DNA of 64,000 nt from Pseudovibrio sp. Alg231-02 (GTDB lineage: Bacteria; Pseudomonadota; Alphaproteobacteria; Rhizobiales; Stappiaceae): contig NZ_FREX01000001.1 of the NCBI RefSeq assembly GCF_900143565.1, positions 195,640 to 259,639 on the forward strand, in the 5' to 3' direction. Below the pieces are notes generated by a model. It searched no databases, had not been told where the DNA came from, and was given only the letters and a program-made list of their open reading frames with translations. The position numbers and the translations under genes are program-made. This document shows, piece by piece, positions 9,605-18,904 of this stretch; the first letter of the stretch is position 1; each line of letters starts with the position of its first letter.

Positions 9605-12343
9605 ATGTCTGACGATCAACTAACGCCCCAACAACTTGAGTGGGTGAAATCAGTTTATAGAGCACTCGGCTGGACCTTTAAGGAACAGGATGAGGCTGAG
9701 CGTGAGACAGCCGCAGCAATCAAAGAAAAAGAAGAGAAAGAGATTGCACAGGCGACAGCTAAGACAAAAGCTGAAGACGACAAAAAAGTCGAAGCGGCTG
9801 TTACAGAAGCAACTGCTGAGCGCATAAAGGCAGAGAGTGATGAAAAACTCAAAGATGTCACTGCGCAACTCTCTGAGTTAAAAGCCGACGTTAAAGACCA
9901 TTTTGTTCACGAGAATGAAGACACCGATGCAGATGCTCTGGCAGCGCTTGCAAGCCAGAGTAAGCAGCTTCTGGAACGTCTCAACTCTATTTACGGACAT
10001 AAAAAGGATTTTGAGAATTATCCAAGCGAAGCGATTGCTTTTGATAAAAGCTATGAAAACGCGAAAGCGCTCATTCAAACCGCTGCTTTGGAGATCAAAA
10101 CCAAAGACACGGATGGCGCACATAACAGCCTTATAGACGCAGAATCCACCGTTGATGATATGCAGACGCTTTGGCAAGGCGTTGTAGCCGCAGCCAAGAG
10201 CAAACCAGCAGATCCTCCTGTTCCGGCTGAGTTGAAGCCATATGTCATGGAAGTTGGTCAGGGTATCAAATCGATGACCGGCATTGGATTTTCCGGACCA
10301 GCAACACGCCTTGGAAAAACCTTGAAGGACGTCAGAGCAGCGAAGGTGCCCAAAGACGATCCTGCCTGGGAAATTCTACTTTATGAGAATGAAATGGCCA
10401 TAGCTGCGGTTGGGGAGTTTGATCAGCTCAAGAACCATATTCAAAAGCTGGCGACAAGTTTGCGCAACTCCGGTGTTGCGGACGCTGCTGGCGACATTGA
10501 AACCACACTTGATAATTACATGTCGGACGCCTCCAGAACGGTCCCGACCATTCGCAGTCTGCTTAGTTCACTCAAAGCCTCCGCAGCACACAAGAACAGC
10601 ATGAGAAAAGAAGCGCGGTGGGATGCAGCGCAGCTTGGTGAGCGTACAGAGCGCTTCCGCGATGATTTGAAAAAACTGGTCCTTTACGACAAGCAGGGAA
10701 ATCTGGTCACCAAACCTGATGAACGTCGTGCGATCAAACGTGCAGGTGATGTTCCAGGCTTGAATCAGGACGTGATGATCCAAATTCCACGTCGCCCCAA
10801 AGATGCGAAGGAAATTCCGCGCAAAACCATCGACAGTCTTCTTCAAACATTTGACTTTCTTGATGAGTTGAAAGCATCCGGTGTGACGGGTGTGGAAGAT
10901 ATTGCTGTTGAGGAGTTCCTGAAAGCTGAAGCAATCCTTTCCGGTATTCAGAAGGATCCCGGTGCCTATAAAAAGCTGACTAAAAACCTAGATAAGCTAC
11001 GCGAGAAAATCGACAAGATCTCGAAAGGCAAGGAAGGTGCTTATTACATCGAAGAACGGTTGCGTCTCACGGATGACATCGATGAACTGGAAGAAGAAGC
11101 CCTCTCCATGAACATCGAAAAAGCACTGGCTTCATGCACTGAGATGGAAGCCAAGCAACTACATCCGCTCGAAGAAGGTGTTCGTAAGGCCGTCAAAAAC
11201 CGAGAGTTGTTCGACACCAAAGTTAAGATCATCGAGAACCAGTTTACAGAAATTCCAAAACTGCTTGCACAAATGGGGAAAGCAGACCCCAGCCTTGCCA
11301 AGATGGTTGGTTCTCTATTCGCGCCAGATGAGATCAAGCAATATCATGGTGATCTGGATGTCTTTTTCGATCAAGCGAAAGACCTTGCCTACAACGCAAC
11401 CACAAACGACGAACTAGCCCATTCACTTGATCTGGCGAACCGCCTGATCTTCCGCGTCGACCGTTTTGTCCACGAGCTGGAAGGCCAGTTGAGCCATCTT
11501 CACAAGCTTGCTGAGATGGAGAAGAAAGGCGAGAAAATCACAGATGCAGATCGCTTTAGTAAGGCAGAGCTGAAGTACTTCAAAAAACTGGAAGTCGATT
11601 ACAAGAAGGGTGTTGCCCGACAGAAAGATCAGAAGGAAGCTAAGAACGCCTTCCTCACCAAATCCGGCCCGCTTAAAGATGAGCTGGATATGATGACATC
11701 GAAAGATATATCCATCAAGCGTATCCTTGCTTACTACAAGGGTGTTGATCGCGTTGACCCCAGCAAGTTTGATACATCTCGTTTGAAAGAACTTCGCATG
11801 GAAATCGCGGAGCTGGAAGATCAGTCTGACGCTTCTCATACGCACAAAGAAAACCTTGCTAAACTGAAAGAGCTGGAAGGTGCTCTGGACGCAATGCGTG
11901 GTGAAATTACGGGTTTCAGAGAGGACATTGCGAGAGACATCTCGACATTTTCTGATAAATGCATCGCACGCCTGATCAAAGCCAAGCAGTATATCGACAG
12001 CTCTTTTGTCAATGCAGTGAAAGACAAGCAGGATGCCGGTGAAGAAGCGGTGGATGTCGCTGCTTTGCGAAAGTTCTCGTCGTGCATTTCTCAACCGTTG
12101 GCCCTTGCAGAGTTGCCAAAGCAAGTTGCGGCTATTGCTGACAAATCAAAAGACCTGAAGGAGCGCAAGAAAGCCCGCGAAAATGCCCTAAGGCAAGTGC
12201 GGCCACTGATTGCGCAACTGGACAACAGTCAGGCTATTCAGCTCTATATGCGACACCCCTTCAGCGATCTGCCGAATGATCTGAACATACTGCGTCCTGA
12301 GCTGATTCAGCTGGAAGTGAAGCTGCTCTCTCTTGGTGGCTAG
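9605..12343 (+). CDS. Large T6SS-linked protein of unknown function (protein A)
   Basis: 912 residues starting at the ATG at 9605, which has GGAG six bases upstream; an in-frame TTG at 9593 falls on the ribosome binding site and is rejected. I do not recognise a family. The protein starts with LTPQQLEWV, a motif shared with the next two gene products. It is almost wholly charged and helical, with coiled-coil-like stretches: an Ala/Lys/Glu-rich segment at about 25-105 and helices around 480-540 and 720-830. There is no signal peptide and no clear membrane segment. Position after tssM and before the operon terminator ties it to the T6SS. Candidate roles are effector, effector chaperone or structural accessory; none can be proved from sequence. 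Confidence 0.85.
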   Translation: MSDDQLTPQQLEWVKSVYRALGWTFKEQDEAERETAAAIKEKEEKEIAQATAKTKAEDDKKVEAAVTEATAERIKAESDEKLKDVTAQLSELKADVKDHFVHENEDTDADALAALASQSKQLLERLNSIYGHKKDFENYPSEAIAFDKSYENAKALIQTAALEIKTKDTDGAHNSLIDAESTVDDMQTLWQGVVAAAKSKPADPPVPAELKPYVMEVGQGIKSMTGIGFSGPATRLGKTLKDVRAAKVPKDDPAWEILLYENEMAIAAVGEFDQLKNHIQKLATSLRNSGVADAAGDIETTLDNYMSDASRTVPTIRSLLSSLKASAAHKNSMRKEARWDAAQLGERTERFRDDLKKLVLYDKQGNLVTKPDERRAIKRAGDVPGLNQDVMIQIPRRPKDAKEIPRKTIDSLLQTFDFLDELKASGVTGVEDIAVEEFLKAEAILSGIQKDPGAYKKLTKNLDKLREKIDKISKGKEGAYYIEERLRLTDDIDELEEEALSMNIEKALASCTEMEAKQLHPLEEGVRKAVKNRELFDTKVKIIENQFTEIPKLLAQMGKADPSLAKMVGSLFAPDEIKQYHGDLDVFFDQAKDLAYNATTNDELAHSLDLANRLIFRVDRFVHELEGQLSHLHKLAEMEKKGEKITDADRFSKAELKYFKKLEVDYKKGVARQKDQKEAKNAFLTKSGPLKDELDMMTSKDISIKRILAYYKGVDRVDPSKFDTSRLKELRMEIAELEDQSDASHTHKENLAKLKELEGALDAMRGEITGFREDIARDISTFSDKCIARLIKAKQYIDSSFVNAVKDKQDAGEEAVDVAALRKFSSCISQPLALAELPKQVAAIADKSKDLKERKKARENALRQVRPLIAQLDNSQAIQLYMRHPFSDLPNDLNILRPELIQLEVKLLSLGG

Positions 12344-12356
12344 GATAAAACAAGAA

Positions 12357-12372
12357 GGATCGAAAACGATCC
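12357..12372 (+). other. Small intercistronic hairpin
   Basis: GGATCG-AAAA-CGATCC, a perfect 6-base-pair stem with an A-rich loop, lies in the 45-base gap between proteins A and B, just before the ribosome binding site of B. There is no T-run, so it is not a terminator. An mRNA processing or stability site is possible. Confidence 0.5.
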
Positions 12373-12388
12373 CACACTGGAGTTTGTC

Positions 12389-15300
12389 ATGACGTTAACT
12401 CCGTCTCAAATTGACTGGCTCTCACAGGCCCAAGGCGGCGTGGAGAACTTCGAATCTGATAGTGAAAACGAAGAGAAGAAATCTGCAGAACTGACCAATA
12501 TTTTAGCCAAATTGGATGCAGATAAGTCGGTTATTCACCAAGCTCAGGATTTTCAAATTGAGCTCGCCCGAAGTCCAAATGTTTTTAAGCGCAAGCTGCA
12601 AAAAAGCAAAATGGACTTTATGACCGGTGATATGAAAACTGAGGTTGATTCCTACGCGGACGTGACTTCTGAAACGCCTCTCATTCAATCTGAAAATGTT
12701 GATGCACTCAATGCTGCTTTCGGCAAAATCCTAGAGCGGCAGGCTGAAATGATTGCGGCGAAGAAGAAGGATGGGAAGACACGGCTTTTCAGTGATGCAG
12801 ATATCACACGGGAACTTTGGACACCTCTGGTTCGTGAAGGGATCATTCCCTCCAACATTGTGCCGGATAAATACAGTCAATTTGTGCAGATGTTCCAGGG
12901 TGCCTCTGAGATCTATGAGGGGAAGCTGGAGCAACATAGTGAAACAGCTTCAAAGTATGAGAACACGCTTGAAGCCATTGGGTTTGCGCGTGATGTCGTC
13001 TCACTGGCCGGAAGTCTTGGCAGTAGCGCGCTGACCATTGCCAACTTTGAAGACCAATCTCGCTCACTGGCAGAAAAACGCGAAATTGCAGCCAAACGTC
13101 AGGTTCTGAAAGGGAAGCAGGATCAGATTGCCGGAGACCTTCGGACTGAGTTCAAAATGGGTGCAAACACTTCGGATGCAGAGGTGCTGGAAGAGGCTGC
13201 CCGACGTGGCGAATATAGTTGCGAGATCAAAAGCTACCAGAATGTAGAAGCAGCCCAATCACAGCTCGTTGAGCAGCTAATGGGGCAAAACAAGCTTTTC
13301 GAAGAGGAAAAAGCTTTACTGACCATGTCCACGTCGTTGCTGGATGGCGGTCTCGCCATGGCAGAAAAAGGTATCCAGTTTTCGGAGAGACAAAAGAACG
13401 CAAGAAACACACTCGCCTTTGCCCAAGACGCTGCTGATATCGTTGCTGGCCAACTTAAGCTTGCATTGGAAGCAACAGGTAAAACCTACGAGCAAGAAGA
13501 GCACCAAACCACCGACCAGATAGAATTTGAAGGCGCTGCAGATAAAGATACGCTCCAGAATATTTCTTATGCCGCAGGTGCTGTGAGTGTCGCTATTGAA
13601 GCCAACCAAGTTGCGCGGAAGATTGCCTTAGCAACACAAGCAAAAACGAACAAAGAGCGAGAGAATGCGGTTTTGCAAATTGCCGGCTCTATTGCAGACT
13701 CTCTTGCTGAGGCTTGTTTTTTAGCAGGTGACGTTCAAGGCCATGTGGACACCGGTAAGAAAGACTCCGAACTCACACTCAAAGACGAAAGCAAGGAATT
13801 TGCCTACGGAGACCCTGAACTTGGACCTGGGCCTGGAAATGCAGATGACCAAACTGAACTGATTGGTGTCTCAATCAAGGCTTTCTTTGTTGCAAGTGTT
13901 AATGTGGGGACTGCGGTTAAAGCCATCAAAGACAAAGACTACAAAGCCTTTTCTGAGTCTCTTGTTCTTGGTTTGATGCAAATTGCTTCCTCTGCGACCA
14001 CAGGCCCTCTTGCCGCTATGGCTAAGCCTGAGCTCCCTCTCAATACTGATGAAGAAAAAGAAGAACTCAGTAAGCTTTCAGCCCGCGAACTCATGGATCA
14101 GAAACTGGAGCGATCTGGCTGTAACTTTAGGCGAACTGAGCGTGAAACCTTTTTGGATGGTTTTCAAGACCCATCTTACCTGCTCACAATAACGAATAAT
14201 ATGCGTGAGATGCAGGACACCTTTCGCGAGGCAAACGATAAGAAGAAAATGGATGCTGAAGCGGTAAAACGGACAAATGCTGCCATTCAGAAGATGGAGG
14301 CTAAAAAGTCCTGGGATGCGCTTGCAGATTTCAAAAAGAAACAGTCCAACAAGAGAGACCGCGAAGCGTTTATGCAGAAGCTCGAAGCGGATGTTGAAGC
14401 AGAAACAAAGGCACTGAAAAATCTGATCGAAGAGGCCTCTCCTCCACCTGATCCTGAAGATACAATAGCTCTTCAAAAATCAATGGAGGCAGTCGATAAG
14501 CTGATCGCCGACATCAAAGCTTCTGAAATGAAGTACAAGCTGATTGAAAAGATTGCCAAGGGTGGTGTTCAGGTTCTGGTGCGTGTTGTTCCGGCAACGG
14601 GCATGGTTGAGGCTTGCCGAAAACTTGCCTTTGACGCCATTGCACTGGGCAAGAAAGCAGCTGAGGTTGAGAAGTGGCGCAGAAATGTGAAGATGGCGCA
14701 GACAGCAAACTCGCCATATTATCATGCTTGTAAAGAACGCCACACGCAGGCAGCAGTTCAAGTCAGCCAGAAAACAATTAACACCTTCTTGTCTATCATC
14801 GGCGTGGCCTCAGAGGCCGCACGCTTAGCGGATTCAACGCAAGCCTCTACTGGTCTTTCTCTTGCAAAGAACATGGGGCAGGCACTTTCTGATTTTGGCT
14901 ACAAAACTTATGGACGCGCCAAAGTTGTTTTCGGATGGCGGAAATATCTTGATGCCCGCAGAAATCCAGAGAACCGCAAGAAAGCTCGTGAAGCGATTGC
15001 CTGGAACTCGACACTTGCCAAGTGTGTGCTTGCCTACGGCATTGTTGAAGAACGGGACCCGATTGCACAGCAAGTTGGACGCAACTGCGGTTTGACACCC
15101 GAGGTCTTGGTATCAAACAGTGATGTTTGCGCTGCAGTGGTGCGGTATTTTGAGACGCTTTACAGTGAAGATCCTGTTGTCCTGCGGCGTGTTCCGAAAG
15201 TCGCAAACTGGCACCCTGGAACACCGGATCTGACACTCAAGAGCTGGTTCAGCTTTAAACGTGCAGCAACCAAGAAAGCCTATCCTTTGATGGCTAAAGA

Positions 15301-15646
15301 AAGCTGTAAGACACCAGCTATCGAGCAAGCTTTGAAGGCACTGCACACCTTGTGTGGTGGAGACCCGTTCAACTACCCCTCTGTTCGGGATGACATGATT
15401 TCTGAAGATAACTGGCAGGAAAAGATCCTGACCTACGCTCAGGATGTTCAAAAGCATCTTGAGACTCTTGAACTGGAGTTCAAGGGATATCGCCCAGTCA
15501 CTGCAGAACCAAAAGACAAAAAGACACAGGCTTGGACGGGTGGCCGATTACATACCGAAATGATGGAAGTCGCGGATTCTTTGCGAGCACAAGCAACGTT
15601 GATCCTCCGCGATGCCAGAGCAGATGTGAAGACTTATAGTTCTTAA
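12389..15646 (+). CDS. Large T6SS-linked protein of unknown function (protein B), paralog of the next gene
   Basis: 1085 residues, started at an ATG preceded by GGAG and a 6-base spacer. It begins LTPSQIDWL. It aligns with protein C over most of its length. A first conserved block spans about residues 108-219 (contains WTPLVREGIIPSN and LEAIGFARDVV). A variable middle of about 220-690 is acidic and Ala-rich. A second conserved block spans about 735-1000, with HTQAAVQVSQKT, LAKCVLAYGIVEE, VVRYFETLYS and DPVVLRRVPKV. There is no signal peptide, no obvious membrane span and no catalytic motif I recognise. It contains more cysteines in the conserved C-terminal block than its surroundings. Function is unknown; the T6SS link is by operon position. 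Confidence 0.85.
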   Translation: MTLTPSQIDWLSQAQGGVENFESDSENEEKKSAELTNILAKLDADKSVIHQAQDFQIELARSPNVFKRKLQKSKMDFMTGDMKTEVDSYADVTSETPLIQSENVDALNAAFGKILERQAEMIAAKKKDGKTRLFSDADITRELWTPLVREGIIPSNIVPDKYSQFVQMFQGASEIYEGKLEQHSETASKYENTLEAIGFARDVVSLAGSLGSSALTIANFEDQSRSLAEKREIAAKRQVLKGKQDQIAGDLRTEFKMGANTSDAEVLEEAARRGEYSCEIKSYQNVEAAQSQLVEQLMGQNKLFEEEKALLTMSTSLLDGGLAMAEKGIQFSERQKNARNTLAFAQDAADIVAGQLKLALEATGKTYEQEEHQTTDQIEFEGAADKDTLQNISYAAGAVSVAIEANQVARKIALATQAKTNKERENAVLQIAGSIADSLAEACFLAGDVQGHVDTGKKDSELTLKDESKEFAYGDPELGPGPGNADDQTELIGVSIKAFFVASVNVGTAVKAIKDKDYKAFSESLVLGLMQIASSATTGPLAAMAKPELPLNTDEEKEELSKLSARELMDQKLERSGCNFRRTERETFLDGFQDPSYLLTITNNMREMQDTFREANDKKKMDAEAVKRTNAAIQKMEAKKSWDALADFKKKQSNKRDREAFMQKLEADVEAETKALKNLIEEASPPPDPEDTIALQKSMEAVDKLIADIKASEMKYKLIEKIAKGGVQVLVRVVPATGMVEACRKLAFDAIALGKKAAEVEKWRRNVKMAQTANSPYYHACKERHTQAAVQVSQKTINTFLSIIGVASEAARLADSTQASTGLSLAKNMGQALSDFGYKTYGRAKVVFGWRKYLDARRNPENRKKAREAIAWNSTLAKCVLAYGIVEERDPIAQQVGRNCGLTPEVLVSNSDVCAAVVRYFETLYSEDPVVLRRVPKVANWHPGTPDLTLKSWFSFKRAATKKAYPLMAKESCKTPAIEQALKALHTLCGGDPFNYPSVRDDMISEDNWQEKILTYAQDVQKHLETLELEFKGYRPVTAEPKDKKTQAWTGGRLHTEMMEVADSLRAQATLILRDARADVKTYSS

Positions 15647-15676
15647 CCCGTTCTCCTGAACACGTTGGAGTTTGTC

Positions 15677-18600
15677 ATGCCCCTTACCGGAAAACAGCTC
15701 GATTGGCTCAAAACAGCGCAACAAGGCGCCGGCAATTTTGAACAAAATGCCGAACGTGTTGCAGCCAAAGCTGGACGTTTGAATGACATTATGACCAAGC
15801 TGGATGGAGACAAAGAAACCATTCGCGAGGCACAGAACTTTGAAGTAACGCTGGCGCGGAATGAAAAATGGTTCAAGCTCCCCGGCTCGGGTACAAAGAT
15901 GCCCTGGATGACCGGGGATATGCAGACAGAGATTGACACCCGCGCTGATATTCGCGCCGATAGCGGGGCAATTAATGCTGAGACCTTGAAGAAGCTCAAC
16001 GCTTCCTTTGAACGTATTTTGGCACGACAAGCCGAGATGATTGCGGCCAAAGATAAAGATGGCAACGAGATGTTTTCTGAAGAGGACATCACACGTGAAC
16101 TCTGGACTCCGCTGGTTCGTGAAGGGATCATTCCATCAAACCTGGTCCCTTCACGCTACAGCCAGTTTGAGAAGATGTTCAAGGGCGGTGCAAAAATCTA
16201 TGAGCAAAAGCTTGATGAACATAGCGAAACCGCTTCCAAACACGAAAATACATTAGAAGCCATCGGTTTTGCACGTGATGTCGTGACGCTTGCCTCATCT
16301 ATCGGATCCAATGCAATCACTCTGGCCAATTTGAATACAGTTGCAGGTGATGCACCTGACAAAGATCAGATTTCTGCCAAACAAGACGTCCTCAACAACC
16401 AGAAAGGCCAGGTAACAGGCGATTTGCGCAAGTCTCTTGGCATGGATGCGAATGCAAGCTCAGAGGATGTCATCAAAGCAGCGAAAGATGCCGGGAAGTA
16501 TGGAGATCAGCTTCAGAAAGTAACCAATATTGATTCAGCCTTGAACTCGCTGGGAGAAAATCTCTCAAAGGACGCCAATTGGGTGGCTGAACAGCGTGCG
16601 TTGTTTACGGCAACCACTACATTGCTCGACACCGGTCTTGCAGCTGCAGAAAAAGGTATTGTCTTTTCAGAGCAGAAAGGCAAAACAGCCGCAGATAAGC
16701 TGAGCTTTGCAAACGAAGCTGGTGAGATGATTGGTGAGGAAATCAAGAAAGTCCTCTCCGCAGGCGCTGCTTTTGACAAATCCGCGTCTGACCGCAAAGG
16801 CGAGGATGACCACGGCAATATTTTTGAAGGTGTTTCTGGCCTGATTGATGTTGCAATGGCTGGCGGACGCGTTTCAGAGAAAATTTTGCAGGCTACACAA
16901 GCTCCTGACAAAGACGCCAAGCAAGAAGCGGTGATGTCCATCATCGGAACTCTGGCAGATTCCCTCTCCACGGCAATTTCGTCAGGCTCGCAGTTGAGCG
17001 GTACGGAATCCACTACTCCCGAGATTGTTGGTGAAGCGCTTAAAGCTGCAATGATTGCAACGACTGATGCCGGTACAGCGACAAAAGCGTTGATTGATGG
17101 CGACTATCAAGCCTTTGCAGAAGCCCTCACAGGAGGCTTAGCAAACCTTGCCAGCGCAACTGGTTCTGATGCCATTGGTGATGCCATTACGGGTAAGATT
17201 CAGCCAGATCAAGGTGAGTTGACTGAAGAAGGCGAGGCTGAGACTGAGGGTCTGACACCGCAGCAAATTCTTGAGAAAAAACTGAAACTTGCTGGTCCAA
17301 GCGCGGGTGTCCAGAGCGTTGAGAAGAGCATGGAGCTTCTTTCTGACGAAGACATCATGGCAAATGTCAACGCTTTGCTGACCGGCGGTCTCGATAAGTT
17401 CAAGAAGCCAGGCCGCGATGAAAAAGACGCTGAGATCGTCAAGAAGAATACAGCAGCTGCGCTGAAAAAGATCGAAGAAGAAAAAACAGGCAATGCGCTC
17501 GCTAGTCTGAAGGAAAAGCTTGCTGATCCTAAAGAGCGCAAAGCTTACATGGACGAAATCGAGAAGCGCGCAGATGAGGAGCACAAGGCTCTGCAAGATC
17601 TTATTGCAGAAGCTTCCTCACCTGATGACCCGAATGATGAAAAGGCCGTTGAGAAATCTTTGAAGGCCATCGACACTCTGCTTGCTGATATCAAAGCTTC
17701 TCAAATGAAGATCAAGATGATCGAGACCATTGCAAGTGGTGGTGTAAAGGCAGTCACAACGATCTTCCCTGCAACAGGCCTTGCAGAAGCGATCAGAAAA
17801 CTGACCATGGATGCAATCGCGTTGGCGAAGAAATCTGCTGAGGTCGAGAAATGGCGCAAGAACGTCAACATGGCTGAAGCAAGTAACTCGGTCTATTACC
17901 ATGCCATCAAAGAGCGACATACACAGGCCGCTATTCAGGTGAGTCAGAAGACGCTGAACACCTTCTTCTCCGTTGTTGGTGTTGCCGCTGAAATTGCGCG
18001 CTTGGCTGATGCGACACAAGCTTCAGCCGGTATCTCGGCAGGTATGAACATGGGCCGTGCGCTATCTGATTTCGGTTATAAAACCTATGGCCGCGCAAAG
18101 ATTATTTATGGCTGGAAGAAGTATCAGGAAGCACGGATGGACCCTGCAAACCGTAAAGCGGCACGTGCTGCGATTGCAGGCAATTCCACACTTGCTAAGT
18201 GTGTGCTTGCCTACGGGATTGTGGAGGAAAAAGACCCAATTGCCCGTCAGGTTGGCCGGAACAGTGGTTTGACGCCGGAGGTGCTGGTTTCCAGCACAGA
18301 TGTATGTTCTGCAGTTGTGCGGTACTTTGAGACGCTTTACAGCGATGATCCTGTTGTGCTGCGCCGCGTACCAAAGGTGGAGAACTGGCATCCTTGTACG
18401 CCTGATCTGACCCTGAAGTCCTGGTTCTTGTTCAAGAAGGCAGCTACCACGCGAGCCTATCCACGAATGGCCACAGACAGTTGTCTGACACCAAACATTG
18501 ATCGTTCCATCAAGGAGCTGCATAACCTTTGTAATGGCGACCCATTCAAGTACCCAGAAGTGCGGGATGAGCAACTGAGCAAACCGGATGGTATGAAAGC

Positions 18601-18823
18601 GGTGTTTGATTATGCCACACAGGTTGATACAGAGCTGGATAACCTGAAGAAGGCTTTGGATGCTTACTCTCCGGTGACAGACAAACCGGAAAACCCCAAG
18701 ATCGAGAAGTGGTCAGCAGGGCAACGTCATTCAGAGATGGAAGCCGTTGTTGATGCGATGTCAGCTCAAATTGAGCTCGTACACCGTGAAATCACGGCAG
18801 ATCTGAAGCTCTATAAGACCTGA
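15677..18823 (+). CDS. Large T6SS-linked protein of unknown function (protein C), paralog of protein B
   Basis: 1048 residues from the ATG at 15677. The start context GGAGTTTGTCATG is identical to that of protein B, so an upstream TTG at 15665 is rejected and the duplication seems to include the ribosome binding site. It begins LTGKQLDWL. The blocks at about 108-219 and 698-963 are roughly three quarters identical to protein B by eye. The middle (about 220-690) diverges and is Ala-, Gly- and Glu-rich, with several helical heptad-like stretches. No signal peptide or known catalytic motif is visible. It is the last gene before the operon terminator, so it is co-transcribed with the T6SS genes unless an internal promoter exists. 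Confidence 0.85.
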   Translation: MPLTGKQLDWLKTAQQGAGNFEQNAERVAAKAGRLNDIMTKLDGDKETIREAQNFEVTLARNEKWFKLPGSGTKMPWMTGDMQTEIDTRADIRADSGAINAETLKKLNASFERILARQAEMIAAKDKDGNEMFSEEDITRELWTPLVREGIIPSNLVPSRYSQFEKMFKGGAKIYEQKLDEHSETASKHENTLEAIGFARDVVTLASSIGSNAITLANLNTVAGDAPDKDQISAKQDVLNNQKGQVTGDLRKSLGMDANASSEDVIKAAKDAGKYGDQLQKVTNIDSALNSLGENLSKDANWVAEQRALFTATTTLLDTGLAAAEKGIVFSEQKGKTAADKLSFANEAGEMIGEEIKKVLSAGAAFDKSASDRKGEDDHGNIFEGVSGLIDVAMAGGRVSEKILQATQAPDKDAKQEAVMSIIGTLADSLSTAISSGSQLSGTESTTPEIVGEALKAAMIATTDAGTATKALIDGDYQAFAEALTGGLANLASATGSDAIGDAITGKIQPDQGELTEEGEAETEGLTPQQILEKKLKLAGPSAGVQSVEKSMELLSDEDIMANVNALLTGGLDKFKKPGRDEKDAEIVKKNTAAALKKIEEEKTGNALASLKEKLADPKERKAYMDEIEKRADEEHKALQDLIAEASSPDDPNDEKAVEKSLKAIDTLLADIKASQMKIKMIETIASGGVKAVTTIFPATGLAEAIRKLTMDAIALAKKSAEVEKWRKNVNMAEASNSVYYHAIKERHTQAAIQVSQKTLNTFFSVVGVAAEIARLADATQASAGISAGMNMGRALSDFGYKTYGRAKIIYGWKKYQEARMDPANRKAARAAIAGNSTLAKCVLAYGIVEEKDPIARQVGRNSGLTPEVLVSSTDVCSAVVRYFETLYSDDPVVLRRVPKVENWHPCTPDLTLKSWFLFKKAATTRAYPRMATDSCLTPNIDRSIKELHNLCNGDPFKYPEVRDEQLSKPDGMKAVFDYATQVDTELDNLKKALDAYSPVTDKPENPKIEKWSAGQRHSEMEAVVDAMSAQIELVHREITADLKLYKT

Positions 18824-18845
18824 TCCACCCCGTAACGTAAACAGC

Positions 18846-18885
18846 AAAGAACCGGCCTGAACTTTCAGGCCGGTTCTTTTTTTTT
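18846..18885 (+). terminator. Strong rho-independent terminator of the T6SS operon
   Basis: A perfect 14-base-pair stem (18846-18859 with 18866-18879, core AACCGGCCTG/CAGGCCGGTT) with a 6-base loop is followed directly by a run of T. It lies 22 bases after the stop codon of protein C and marks the end of the transcript. Confidence 0.93.
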
Positions 18886-18904
18886 GCAGTGTTGTAAGCG
18901 GCTA

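Noticed and set aside
9605-18823. Large proteins A-C as phage tape-measure proteins
   Set aside because: Length and helical character alone fit, but there are no phage genes nearby and they sit inside a complete T6SS transcript.
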